DNA from: an uncultured Lachnospiraceae bacterium
GTDB taxonomy: Bacteria; Bacillota_A; Clostridia; Lachnospirales; Lachnospiraceae
Assembly: GCA_902767195.1 (NCBI GenBank)
Contig: CACXGS010000340.1
Span: 1 to 14,098, forward strand
Length of the DNA stretch: 14,098 nucleotides
Direction: 5' to 3'
In this document: positions 1-6,639 of the stretch, piece by piece
Numbering within the stretch: the stretch's first letter is position 1
How the letters are laid out: every line of letters starts with the position of its first letter
Notes under the pieces: model-generated
What the model was told of the DNA's origin: nothing
Databases searched by the model: none
What the model saw: only the letters and a program-made list of their open reading frames with translations
Made by a program: the position numbers and the translations under genes

Positions 1-1221
1 ACGAAGGTCACCTTCGTAAAAAGAAAACTCATGGAACTCTTCTTTGTGATCCAGATAAATCTTTTCAAACTCTTCGTAACTGCAGGTCGACAGCATCCAG
101 TTGGGATCCCGGATCAGCCAGCGTAAGAACTGCACTGCAAAGGGTATGTTGGTGATGCTCCCGTCCTCGTGGGTCTTAAGATAACCGAACTGTCTCGGTC
201 CCACCGGCCATTGGATGATCTCCGGTCCGAAACCGTAGGTAATTCTGGTTCCGTCGGAAAGCATGGGGCCGTTCCAGGTTTTCATCATGACTACGACATC
301 CTCCGGCTCAATAACGCCGGAACCTGTTTTTGTCCCCGGAAGGGAGAGGACGAAATCCTGCCATTCCTTCACCCGGATATCATAGGGAATGTCCTGCAGC
401 TCCTCATGCATGCGGGCCAGGCGATGAGCTTCCTGATATTTATCCAGGGTGACCCGGTGTGGCTCGTTGTTATAGACCAGGGCTGCCCAAAGACAGGAAA
501 ACATAAGATTATAGAAATCATACAGGGGGCCGTCTGCCCAGAGGCCGTCATAATCGGATGGATATCTTAAAGCTTCCTCCAGAATCTGCCGTCCTCCTCC
601 GGAAGTCCCGTGCATGTAACTCTTATAGATTGTCTGGCCATAACAGGCCTCTACGACTGCTTTAGCTGTTACCGTCATGTCATGGGTTCCGTGGAATGCC
701 CAGTTCCGGATCATATCCCAGTCCAGATCCCCATCTTTGAATCCCCAGGTATTATCCACAAACATTCCTGTTGCCCCGTCACAGACAACACAGGCAAATC
801 CGTTGCGTACCGCCATGGGCCAGGAGGTCAGATTGGTTGTCTGTTCCTTATCCCAGTCAGTCTCAAGGTTTGTTCCCGCTCCGGCAATCCCCATAAAACG
901 CCGGTTCCATCGAAGGGGAAGAAAAACTCGTAGATTGGCAATATGGACTCCGGAAAGAAATTCTTTGATCTTTACGAAATAGAAAGCAGGAATGTTATCA
1001 AGCAAAGGCTTGCCTTCCTCCTTCCAGGTCCCCTCTGGTATAAAATGAATCTCCTGGAGGAACATGTCCGTGTATGGTTCCAGTGCTCTTCGAATCACAT
1101 CCGGTCTGCACATCTCATGCAGCTTGCCGCAAACCGGCAGCTTCGAGGCGTCTATCCAGTTGTAAAACTCATGGGAGAACCAGTTCTCTCTGGTCCCCTT
1201 GAAAAACTCCCATGCTGCCAT
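1..1221 (-). CDS. Tannase/feruloyl esterase family alpha/beta hydrolase (3' end cut by window edge)
   Basis: The reading frame is open for 407 codons from the ATG at 1221 to the window edge, so the C-terminus is missing. Translating the minus strand gives a nucleophile elbow H-G-T-S-G-G-G-R-Q at residues 204-212, followed by a RYPSDYDGLWADGP stretch. This matches the GCSTGGRQ...RYPxDFDG signature of the tannase/feruloyl esterase family (Pfam PF07519), with Ser207 as nucleophile. A later WNGPMLSDGTRITYGFGPE segment (318-334) also fits the family. Members cleave ester bonds to phenolic acids such as gallate or ferulate. The catalytic Asp and His are expected beyond the visible part. No signal peptide is seen, suggesting a cytoplasmic enzyme. 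The start is fixed by AAAGGA 8 nt upstream and an in-frame TGA just before it. The gene lies 33 nt downstream of the flavoprotein gene, so it is probably co-transcribed. Thr206 replaces the Cys usual before the nucleophile. Exact substrate unknown. Confidence 0.85.
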   Translation of the reverse strand, partial: MAAWEFFKGTRENWFSHEFYNWIDASKLPVCGKLHEMCRPDVIRRALEPYTDMFLQEIHFIPEGTWKEEGKPLLDNIPAFYFVKIKEFLSGVHIANLRVFLPLRWNRRFMGIAGAGTNLETDWDKEQTTNLTSWPMAVRNGFACVVCDGATGMFVDNTWGFKDGDLDWDMIRNWAFHGTHDMTVTAKAVVEACYGQTIYKSYMHGTSGGGRQILEEALRYPSDYDGLWADGPLYDFYNLMFSCLWAALVYNNEPHRVTLDKYQEAHRLARMHEELQDIPYDIRVKEWQDFVLSLPGTKTGSGVIEPEDVVVMMKTWNGPMLSDGTRITYGFGPEIIQWPVGPRQFGYLKTHEDGSITNIPFAVQFLRWLIRDPNWMLSTCSYEEFEKIYLDHKEEFHEFSFYEGDLR

Positions 1222-1254
1222 AACGATCGTCCTTTTTCGTGCTCACATGATGCT

Positions 1255-1932
1255 CTATTCTGTAAATCCCTCAAAAAGATCCTTCGGATGTTCCCGGATG
1301 AAATTCATTCTCACAACGTCATCGGCATAGGGGAATGTGATTCCCTGTTCCTTTGCCGCCTTCAGGGACTTGATCATCCAGGCCAGATTCCTTCCAACCT
1401 GCCGCATGATAAACATACCTTCACTGTCATGCTCCACTTCACGGATGGTATTTCCGTGAGCCATATTCCAATAATAGGAAGGAACCATGGGCATGTTATT
1501 GATCATAAAATACTTATTCAGCTGCTCAAGGGCGGAGGTAGCGCCTCCTCTTCTGCAGCAGACAATGGATGCACCCGGTTTCCCGTAAAATGTCTTCTCG
1601 GCATTCGCCGCGTAAAACATACGGTCCAGGAAGGAAATAACAGCGCCGCTGGCTGCCCCGAAATGAACCGGCGATCCAATGACCAGACCATCGGCCTGCT
1701 CCATGCGGGAAATGGCGACATTCACCACATCATCTCCGTATATGCATCTGGAGAGTCCGCTGTCTTTGCAGGCGTTACAGCCCATGCAGCCTCGAACCGG
1801 GCGGTTCCCGACATGAATCCATTCTATGGTAAAACCCTCCTCATGGAGCACTTTGGACACCTCCACCATGGATCTCCAGGTGCAGCCTTTGGGGTTTGGA
1901 CTACCGTTTATAAAAACTATACTTGAACCCAT
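1255..1932 (-). CDS. Iron-sulfur flavoprotein-like NAD(P)H-dependent FMN reductase (flavodoxin fold)
   Basis: The 225-residue protein starts IVFINGSPNPKGCTW, the FMN phosphate-binding loop of NADPH-dependent FMN reductases/multimeric flavodoxins (COG0655 type). GSPVHFGAASG (86-96) is the second flavin-contacting loop. Cys49, Cys52, Cys55 and Cys63 form CX2CX2CX7C, the compact cysteine motif that in archaeal and clostridial iron-sulfur flavoproteins binds a [4Fe-4S] cluster. Family members pass electrons between a reduced carrier and quinones, peroxide or other small acceptors; some relatives carry the motif without a proven cluster. The ATG at 1932 follows an AGGAT site. The gene sits 35 nt after the thioredoxin-reductase-like gene and 33 nt before the tannase-family gene, so it probably belongs to the same transcript. 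A role in reducing an aromatic product of the esterase is inference from context only. Confidence 0.85.
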   Translation of the reverse strand: MGSSIVFINGSPNPKGCTWRSMVEVSKVLHEEGFTIEWIHVGNRPVRGCMGCNACKDSGLSRCIYGDDVVNVAISRMEQADGLVIGSPVHFGAASGAVISFLDRMFYAANAEKTFYGKPGASIVCCRRGGATSALEQLNKYFMINNMPMVPSYYWNMAHGNTIREVEHDSEGMFIMRQVGRNLAWMIKSLKAAKEQGITFPYADDVVRMNFIREHPKDLFEGFTE

Positions 1933-1967
1933 ATTTATATCCTATCTGTTGATAATAAATCAATCCT

Positions 1968-2864
1968 CTACTGATTCAGGTATTCATAGGCAGACAAAAG
2001 AGCATTGGCTCCATCTGCCACTGCTGTGGCTACCTGGCGCAGGCGCTTGGTTCGAATATCTCCGGCAGCGAAGAATCCGTCCAGATCGGTCCTTCCATCT
2101 TCCCCTGCTACAATGTATCCCGAAGCGTCAAGCTTCACAAGATTCTTCACCAGTGCAGTTCTGGGCAATAATCCGATGGATTCAAATAATCCGTCGACCG
2201 GAAGCTTCCGTCCGTTGCTCAGAACGATATATTCCATGGCGTCTCCTCCGCCTGCATATACCACTGTAGCATTTCGAATCATTTCTACCCGGGGATGTTC
2301 TTCCAGACGCCTTCTCGTTACAGGATTCCCGTGAAAACGGTCTTCCACGGTAATCACATAAATCTGAGAGGCTATATCGGTCAGATACCAGGCAGAATCT
2401 ACCGCAGTATTTCCGCCGCCTACAACGGCAACTGTTTTGTCCCGATAGGCAGGCCCGTCACACATAACACAGCTGTGTATGTTCTTTCCGTGATACTTCT
2501 CGGAGCCCGTCATATTCAGGTGACGTTCTTTGGTTCCCGCCGCATAGATTACCGTCTTTGATTCCAGAATCTGACCGTCTTCAAAGGAAGTCCGGAAAAT
2601 ATCGCCGGTCTTCTCAATGGCAACTGCTTCGCCAGTATAGAAAGGTACACGAAGTTCTTCCGCGTGCTGGCGGAACCGGTCTCCCAATTCCAGGCCTGTA
2701 ATCCCCCAGGACCCCAGATAATTATCCACTTGTATGCTGTTCATGATCTGTCCGGTGCCGAGAAACTCCTTCTCTGCAACCAAAAAGTCAAGATTGCTTC
2801 TTTTGGCGTATACCGCAGCACTAAGTCCTGCCGGCCCGCTTCCGATAATCAGCAGATCCAACAT
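1968..2864 (-). CDS. Thioredoxin-reductase-like FAD/NAD(P)-dependent oxidoreductase
   Basis: The 298-residue protein has the low-molecular-weight thioredoxin reductase layout: FAD-binding GSGPAG at 8-13, a redox-active CVMC pair (Cys132/Cys135, followed by DG), a dinucleotide-binding GGGNTA at 149-154, and a C-terminal FAAGDI (265-270). TrxB proteins are about 310 residues, so the length is right. Such enzymes carry electrons from NAD(P)H (or ferredoxin in some clostridial types) through FAD and the CxxC disulfide to a partner. The HRRDxFR motif that holds the NADPH 2'-phosphate is replaced by TVEDRFH (172-178), so NADPH specificity is doubtful. The ATG at 2864 follows a strong AAGGAG site. 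No thioredoxin gene is adjacent; the gene lies 24 nt after the DUF6506-like gene and 35 nt before the iron-sulfur flavoprotein gene. It may serve a dedicated partner in this cluster rather than be the housekeeping TrxB. Confidence 0.88.
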   Translation of the reverse strand: MLDLLIIGSGPAGLSAAVYAKRSNLDFLVAEKEFLGTGQIMNSIQVDNYLGSWGITGLELGDRFRQHAEELRVPFYTGEAVAIEKTGDIFRTSFEDGQILESKTVIYAAGTKERHLNMTGSEKYHGKNIHSCVMCDGPAYRDKTVAVVGGGNTAVDSAWYLTDIASQIYVITVEDRFHGNPVTRRRLEEHPRVEMIRNATVVYAGGGDAMEYIVLSNGRKLPVDGLFESIGLLPRTALVKNLVKLDASGYIVAGEDGRTDLDGFFAAGDIRTKRLRQVATAVADGANALLSAYEYLNQ

Positions 2865-2888
2865 ACCGGTCTCCTTCTTTCTTCTAAA

Positions 2889-3368
2889 CTAGCGAATCGT
2901 CTTCATCCATTCTTCCACACTAAAAGTATTCTGATTCTGAATCTTCTCCTGATTAAAAGTACGATTCACTGACTCAAGCATATCATCCTTACTGCTGCAG
3001 AAATATTCCATGCTGCAGCTGGAGCAGGATGCATTATCATCACAGCAGCATGCCGGTTTCTTTGTATCGTCGAAGATCTCGTCTCCACTCTTGAAACCAA
3101 AGGCGGGATGGAAATCAAACTTGATGGCTCCCACTGCAATATCCGGTCCAACTGCTCTCTTAATCATGGCGATGCCCTCATTGCCGAAACCGGCACAAAG
3201 CTCAAGAGCTGTGCAGCCTTTCGCCACCATTTCTTTGGCAACTTCCACTGCCTCGGAATACGTTGCGCAGCCAACAACATTCATGTTGATATCTGTAGAC
3301 GGAATCACCGCTCTCTGCTCCCTGGCGTTACATCCGGGAGCCACATAAATAAAAGCGCACTCAAACAT
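2889..3368 (-). CDS. DUF6506-like protein with Cys-rich C-terminal tail
   Basis: This is a 159-residue protein of unknown function. Residues 1-100 (MFECAFIYVAPGCN..., ELCAGFGNEGIAMI, IKFDFHPAFGFKSGDEIF) resemble the family I recognise as DUF6506, about 100 residues long; the name is from memory and moderately sure. Beyond it is a tail of about 60 residues with six cysteines in 18 positions (107, 108, 109, 115, 118, 124: CCC-X5-C-X2-C-X5-C), which looks able to bind metal or a cluster, or to act as a thiol relay. I chose the ATG at 3368 because GAGGTG sits 6 nt upstream and the family begins there; a GTG at 3431 would add 21 residues but has no binding site. It is the first gene of the four-gene cluster, 24 nt before the thioredoxin-reductase-like gene, which may act on its cysteines (inference). 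Confidence 0.75.
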   Translation of the reverse strand: MFECAFIYVAPGCNAREQRAVIPSTDINMNVVGCATYSEAVEVAKEMVAKGCTALELCAGFGNEGIAMIKRAVGPDIAVGAIKFDFHPAFGFKSGDEIFDDTKKPACCCDDNASCSSCSMEYFCSSKDDMLESVNRTFNQEKIQNQNTFSVEEWMKTIR

Positions 3369-3383
3369 ATTCTTCACCTCTTC

Positions 3384-3432
3384 ATAATCTCTCATAAAAA
3401 CACATACTACCTCATAAATATAATACCTCACA
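3384..3432 (-). repeat. Three direct repeats overlapping the cluster promoter
   Basis: Read on the minus strand, TGTGAGGTATTAT (3420-3432), TATGAGGTAGTAT (3404-3416) and TATGAGAGATTAT (3384-3396) are related 13-mers with starts 16 and 20 nt apart. They cover the -35 box, the -10 box and the start region. Direct repeats of this kind are typical targets of AraC-type regulators; that these bind the adjacent regulator is inference. Confidence 0.4.
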
Positions 3433-3433
3433 A
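3404..3433 (-). promoter_or_regulatory. Candidate promoter of the redox/esterase cluster
   Basis: On the minus strand TTGTGA (3428-3433) and TAGTAT (3404-3409) are separated by 18 nt. They lie downstream of the AraC terminator and place a start site about 29 nt before the ATG at 3368. Both boxes deviate from consensus, as expected for an activator-dependent promoter. Confidence 0.4.
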
Positions 3434-3488
3434 AACCACAGCCTAATGGTAGAATGTGTCATTAATTCTGATACATAAAAAGACAGGC

Positions 3489-3547
3489 AAAAAGGAGAAG
3501 ATGTCATATGGCTGAGACAAGATTCTCAGACATATGACACCTTCTCC
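3489..3547 (-). terminator. Long intrinsic terminator after the AraC-type gene
   Basis: Arms at 3494-3517 and 3524-3547 form a 24-position stem with a 6-nt loop. In minus-strand RNA 23 positions pair, one as G-U, with one U-C mismatch. Five T residues (3489-3493) follow, with a second T-run just beyond. It lies 22 nt after the AraC-type stop codon and separates that gene from the redox cluster. Confidence 0.85.
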
Positions 3548-3569
3548 TCTTGAGTGATCATCTCCCTCT

Positions 3570-5312
3570 CTACAGTACAATAGGCACATAGAAAAAGAGC
3601 TTTTGTCTTTTGTAATTAATAAAAGTGGGCCTGCTGTAATCCACCCTGTAACGACATTCGTTAATCCAGCCTCCGAAGGCTACTCTGGTAAGCATTCTGT
3701 AAGTTTCCGGAAGATCATCCTTATCGGAAAGGTTCTCCGTGCGGAAAACGGCATAAGTACCGCCATCAATGGTCAGTTCCTCCATTCCTTCGGGAATGCC
3801 GGCATCTTTTTTCACCACGGGTCCGAGATAATAATCGTAGACTGCCTCACCGTTGATGATTACCGGCTCATTTTTCCAGATAAAAATCCTGCTGGGACGC
3901 TCTCTCTCGTCCATTTCATAGTCGGATCCCTTCAGACAGTCAAAGTCGTGAGTAAACCAGTAGGCTGCTGTCCTTGGAATATCTTCCTTGCGGACGAGCT
4001 TCTCCTGATCCCAGACAATCTCCTCGTCACGATCCAGCTGTTTAACGGCGGCTTTCAGAGGAAGAATATCACGGAACTTGATATGGACGCTCTTCTTATA
4101 CTGCTGATAATATTCAATCAGGTCGAGAGCTTCCATCTTAAACTCTTTATGGTCCTCAGGCATGACTTCAAACTCTTCCATGAACTGTTTTTCAAATTCT
4201 TCTCTCGAAGTGAAATTGTATTCAGCCAGGACATCGGCAATGGACATCCCCTTGTGAATTGCCGAAGCAGCCAGATAAAGCCTCTTTTTCTGTATGTATT
4301 CATCCGGATCCATACCATAATACATGGAGAAAATCATCCGGAAGTTCATCTCACTGTACCGCCATCTCAGTGCCAGATCATGAACATTCAGATCTTCGTG
4401 AAGGTGTTCATCGATATACCGGCACCACTCTGCCACCTGCCAGTTTACTTCCGTGATAATGTCCTTGCCATACATTCCGTGAAGAATCGGAACATACAAG
4501 CTGATCCGTTCCGGATCGAATCTTGCAAACATATATCCGCGGCTATCCTGGACTTTCTCGTTCATCGGAATCCATTCTCTGGAAATATACTGGCCAAGCA
4601 TTCTGGTAAATCCGCGATTGTCCTCTTCTGTTTCCTTTCTCTCAAAAGAGAAGACCGCATAGTCAGCTTCCCGGACCCTGATCCTGGTCATGATCTTTTT
4701 TCTTCTCTGCCCTTTCGTGAGCTCAGGTCCGAACAGGTAGTAGGGATTCATGTTTTCATCATAATGCCAGAGTCCGTAGAAGACATCCCCACCTTCACTT
4801 AGCGCTTCCGGAGGTGCCTCGGATGGCCAGACCTTGGCCGTTAACATTTCATCGACTCCAAAATCTTTCAGCGGATAAGTAAACCCTCCAATGGAAAAAG
4901 CAGGAATCGTTTTGTATTCCAGACGGATGGGGGTGCCGTTCAGCAGCTTCCTTTCCGGCATATCCGGAGGGATATAGGACTTCTTAAGGAATTCACGGGG
5001 AGAAATCCCAAACTCATTCCGAAAGGCCTTGGAAAAAGAAGCGGCGGTCGCATAACCGTAGGCTGCTCCTACATTCTTCAGGGTACGGGTCTCCAGAATC
5101 TTCTTCGCGCACTTCCGCATGCGGAGCATCACGATAAAGCGAGTGAAGGGAAACTCAAAGTATTCCAGAAACAGTCTCGCAAAATGGACCGGATTATAAT
5201 GATACATCTTTGATACCATATCAATATTAATTTTTTCATCCAGGTGGGAAAGCAGGTAGTCCAGAACAGACTCCATTTTATTCATATGTTTAAAAGGGTC
5301 CCTAACATTCAT
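3570..5312 (-). CDS. AraC-family regulator with duplicated HTH plus GyrI-like architecture
   Basis: The 580-residue protein contains two copies of the same two-domain unit. Residues 12-112 are an AraC-type double HTH ending in the SFSKAFRNEFGISPREF signature. Residues 127-277 look like a GyrI-like small-molecule-binding domain. Residues 290-390 are a second, more diverged AraC HTH (...YNFTSREEFEKQFMEEFEVMPEDH). Residues 410-580 are a second GyrI-like domain, ending in YVPI as the first one does (273-276). Usual AraC-GyrI regulators are about 290 residues, so this is an in-tandem doubling. GyrI-like domains typically sense bulky hydrophobic or cationic ligands. The ATG at 5312 follows GAGGTG 6 nt upstream. 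The gene has its own terminator and lies upstream of, and co-oriented with, the redox/esterase cluster, its likeliest target by position. The second HTH has a weaker recognition helix region and may mainly dimerise or tune binding. Confidence 0.9.
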   Translation of the reverse strand: MNVRDPFKHMNKMESVLDYLLSHLDEKINIDMVSKMYHYNPVHFARLFLEYFEFPFTRFIVMLRMRKCAKKILETRTLKNVGAAYGYATAASFSKAFRNEFGISPREFLKKSYIPPDMPERKLLNGTPIRLEYKTIPAFSIGGFTYPLKDFGVDEMLTAKVWPSEAPPEALSEGGDVFYGLWHYDENMNPYYLFGPELTKGQRRKKIMTRIRVREADYAVFSFERKETEEDNRGFTRMLGQYISREWIPMNEKVQDSRGYMFARFDPERISLYVPILHGMYGKDIITEVNWQVAEWCRYIDEHLHEDLNVHDLALRWRYSEMNFRMIFSMYYGMDPDEYIQKKRLYLAASAIHKGMSIADVLAEYNFTSREEFEKQFMEEFEVMPEDHKEFKMEALDLIEYYQQYKKSVHIKFRDILPLKAAVKQLDRDEEIVWDQEKLVRKEDIPRTAAYWFTHDFDCLKGSDYEMDERERPSRIFIWKNEPVIINGEAVYDYYLGPVVKKDAGIPEGMEELTIDGGTYAVFRTENLSDKDDLPETYRMLTRVAFGGWINECRYRVDYSRPTFINYKRQKLFFYVPIVL

Positions 5313-5400
5313 GTTATCACCTCAACAAAAAAATCCACTTGCTATAGTATCATTTTATCATTGTTTTCCCTGTGTCTCCCTTCTCTTTTTTACACAGTAA

Positions 5401-5430
5401 AGATAACTATTTGACTGATATTGACATCAA
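5401..5430 (-). promoter_or_regulatory. Weak candidate promoter of the AraC-type gene
   Basis: TTGATG (5425-5430) and TTATCT (5401-5406) on the minus strand are 18 nt apart and leave a leader of roughly 80 nt before the ATG at 5312. Other AT-rich -10-like strings lie closer to the gene near 5345-5360, so this is only one possibility. Confidence 0.25.
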
Positions 5431-5433
5431 ATA
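5408..5433. promoter_or_regulatory. Candidate operator: TATTTGA-N12-TCAAATA inverted repeat
   Basis: Perfect 7-nt inverted arms at 5408-5414 and 5427-5433 flank a 12-nt spacer and overlap the candidate -35 box of the AraC-type gene. This geometry would suit autoregulation by a dimer. The region is AT-rich, so chance is a real alternative. Confidence 0.3.
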
Positions 5434-5466
5434 ATTCCACATACGGATGGGTTGTTTTTGTTGTAC

Positions 5467-5500
5467 AAAAAAAGATCTCCCGTCTCAGGGACAGGAGATC
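5467..5500 (-). terminator. Intrinsic terminator of the isomerase-like gene
   Basis: Minus-strand arms GATCTCCTGTC (5490-5500) and GACGGGAGATC (5474-5484) form an 11-bp stem with one G-U pair and a 5-nt loop, followed by seven T residues (5467-5473). It lies 64 nt after the stop codon at 5565. Confidence 0.9.
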
Positions 5501-5564
5501 AGATAAGAGAGAATTATGGCATCTATAGTTACTATGGTATCATGCATTCTGTTTAACGGGTTGC

Positions 5565-6401
5565 TTATCTTGTAATGATTTCTACCGGTACATCAAAGAT
5601 CTTCGCTACTTTCAGAACGGTATCGATGTGTCTTCCGGTTGCTGCTGCAAAATGATGGGTGGGGCCTGCCTCACTCCACTTTGTCACAAAGTCTCTGGCT
5701 CCGCAGGTAAAGCGGGTTCTCATGTTGGTATCGCCGATGGATAAGATCTTTCCGTCTTCATTTACACCTTCAGCCACGATGAACTTGAAGTGTCCGTCTC
5801 CATCCTGTGTGATGGCCAGATAGGTGATTGGTCCCAAGTAGGGATAGAACTGGGTCAGGTATCCGCCACCGGTCTTTCCGTGGAATACTTCCACGATCTT
5901 CATGGTAGGCTTTTTATCGGAAATATCTGCATCACCGGATCCGCTGTGACCGATAATGGCGATATCATCGTTAAAATCAATGGAGTACATCTCTGCAAGC
6001 TGGCCTGTTCCGGAGATGGTCTTTAAGATACTCATGGCCATGGCAACCTTCATATCTCCCTCAACGGCACAGGCAGTTCCCTGCTTGATCAGCATGGAGA
6101 AGGCAGGAATCAGCATACTGTCAAGAACACCGGCCTTACCGGTTGCCTTTCCGTCATAATGGGAAGCGATCAGGCCCAGCTCTTCGTCCTTAACCCACTG
6201 CTCAAAAGCAACGACATATTTTGCCATTTCCCATACTTCCTCAATGCTTCCGCCACCGGCAATATCAAAGGTATCCGGCAGTGTCTTCTTAAAAGCATCA
6301 TACTGTGCCTCAAATTCCGGAACCAGAGACGGGAACTGGGGAAGATAAGCACCCAGTGCGATCGAAAAAACGCCTACTTTAGCTTTTGTATTTACTAACA
6401 T
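5565..6401 (-). CDS. Shortened L-fucose/L-arabinose isomerase-family protein
   Basis: The 278-residue protein matches both ends of the sugar isomerase family but not its middle. The N-terminal VGVFSIALGAYLPQFPSL resembles the usual opening strand and helix. After about 40 residues the sequence jumps to what is normally the last part: VEGDMK, LAEMYSIDF, IIGHSGSGDA, TNMRTRFTCGARDF and GPTHHFA. Full-length relatives have about 450-500 residues, so about 170-190 are absent. The four residues that align with the Mn ligands of E. coli AraA (E306, E333, H350, H450) appear kept: Glu114, Glu137, His152 and His249 or 250, counting from this start. The ATG at 6401 was chosen over a site 10 codons upstream because AGGAGG sits 6 nt before it. 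The gene is alone, with its own terminator and no sugar transport or kinase genes nearby. Activity is uncertain: it may be a degraded enzyme or a compact sugar-binding form. Confidence 0.75.
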   Translation of the reverse strand: MLVNTKAKVGVFSIALGAYLPQFPSLVPEFEAQYDAFKKTLPDTFDIAGGGSIEEVWEMAKYVVAFEQWVKDEELGLIASHYDGKATGKAGVLDSMLIPAFSMLIKQGTACAVEGDMKVAMAMSILKTISGTGQLAEMYSIDFNDDIAIIGHSGSGDADISDKKPTMKIVEVFHGKTGGGYLTQFYPYLGPITYLAITQDGDGHFKFIVAEGVNEDGKILSIGDTNMRTRFTCGARDFVTKWSEAGPTHHFAAATGRHIDTVLKVAKIFDVPVEIITR

Positions 6402-6423
6402 ATTATACCTCCTGTACATATCC

Positions 6424-6438
6424 GGTATCATTGATACC
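6424..6438. promoter_or_regulatory. Candidate operator: GGTATCA-T-TGATACC palindrome
   Basis: Perfect 7-1-7 inverted repeat 22 nt upstream of the isomerase-like start codon. It overlaps an alternative promoter: TTGTCG (6449-6454) and TGATAC (6425-6430) on the minus strand, 18 nt apart. A repressor bound here would block transcription. No regulator gene adjoins it, so the protein is unknown. Confidence 0.4.
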
Positions 6439-6518
6439 CAAAAGAATCCGACAAAAAGCGAATTGATTTTCTTTTTGCCCCCGTAACATTTACTTGAGAA
6501 AAGTGTATCATTCCGGAT

Positions 6519-6547
6519 ATTACAGAAAAAGGGGAAGATATTTTGAA
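6519..6547 (-). promoter_or_regulatory. Candidate promoter of the isomerase-like gene
   Basis: TTCAAA (6542-6547) and TGTAAT (6519-6524) on the minus strand are separated by 17 nt, lying just after the efflux terminator and giving a leader of about 110 nt before the ATG at 6401. Confidence 0.3.
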
Positions 6548-6594
6548 CTGTGGTAAAAAGTTTTTTTCTGTGAAATATAATCCCATTCCGGCAT

Positions 6595-6639
6595 AAAAAG
6601 AAACAGCGCCGCCGGTCTGCATACCAACGACACTGCCCC
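6595..6639 (-). terminator. Wobble-rich intrinsic terminator of the efflux operon
   Basis: Minus-strand arms at 6625-6639 and 6600-6614 pair over 15 positions, seven of them G-U, with a 10-nt loop, then five T residues (6595-6599). The plus-strand RNA would not pair because the wobbles become A-C, so the hairpin is strand-specific. It lies about 130 nt after the RND stop codon. Confidence 0.65.

Noticed and set aside
943..1926. Plus-strand open frame of 327 codons
   Set aside because: It lies opposite two well-supported minus-strand genes (flavoprotein and esterase), has no family resemblance and no plausible ribosome site.
3369..3431. N-terminal extension of the DUF6506-like protein from a GTG at 3431
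   Set aside because: No ribosome site; this stretch holds the promoter and repeats; GAGGTG and family start support 3368.
3603..4802. Plus-strand open frame of 399 codons
   Set aside because: Antisense to the AraC-type gene, whose domains and codon pattern are convincing; a mirror frame.
5565..6431. Frameshift as cause of the short isomerase
   Set aside because: The missing middle is not present in any frame; the DNA itself is absent, so it is a deletion or natural short form.
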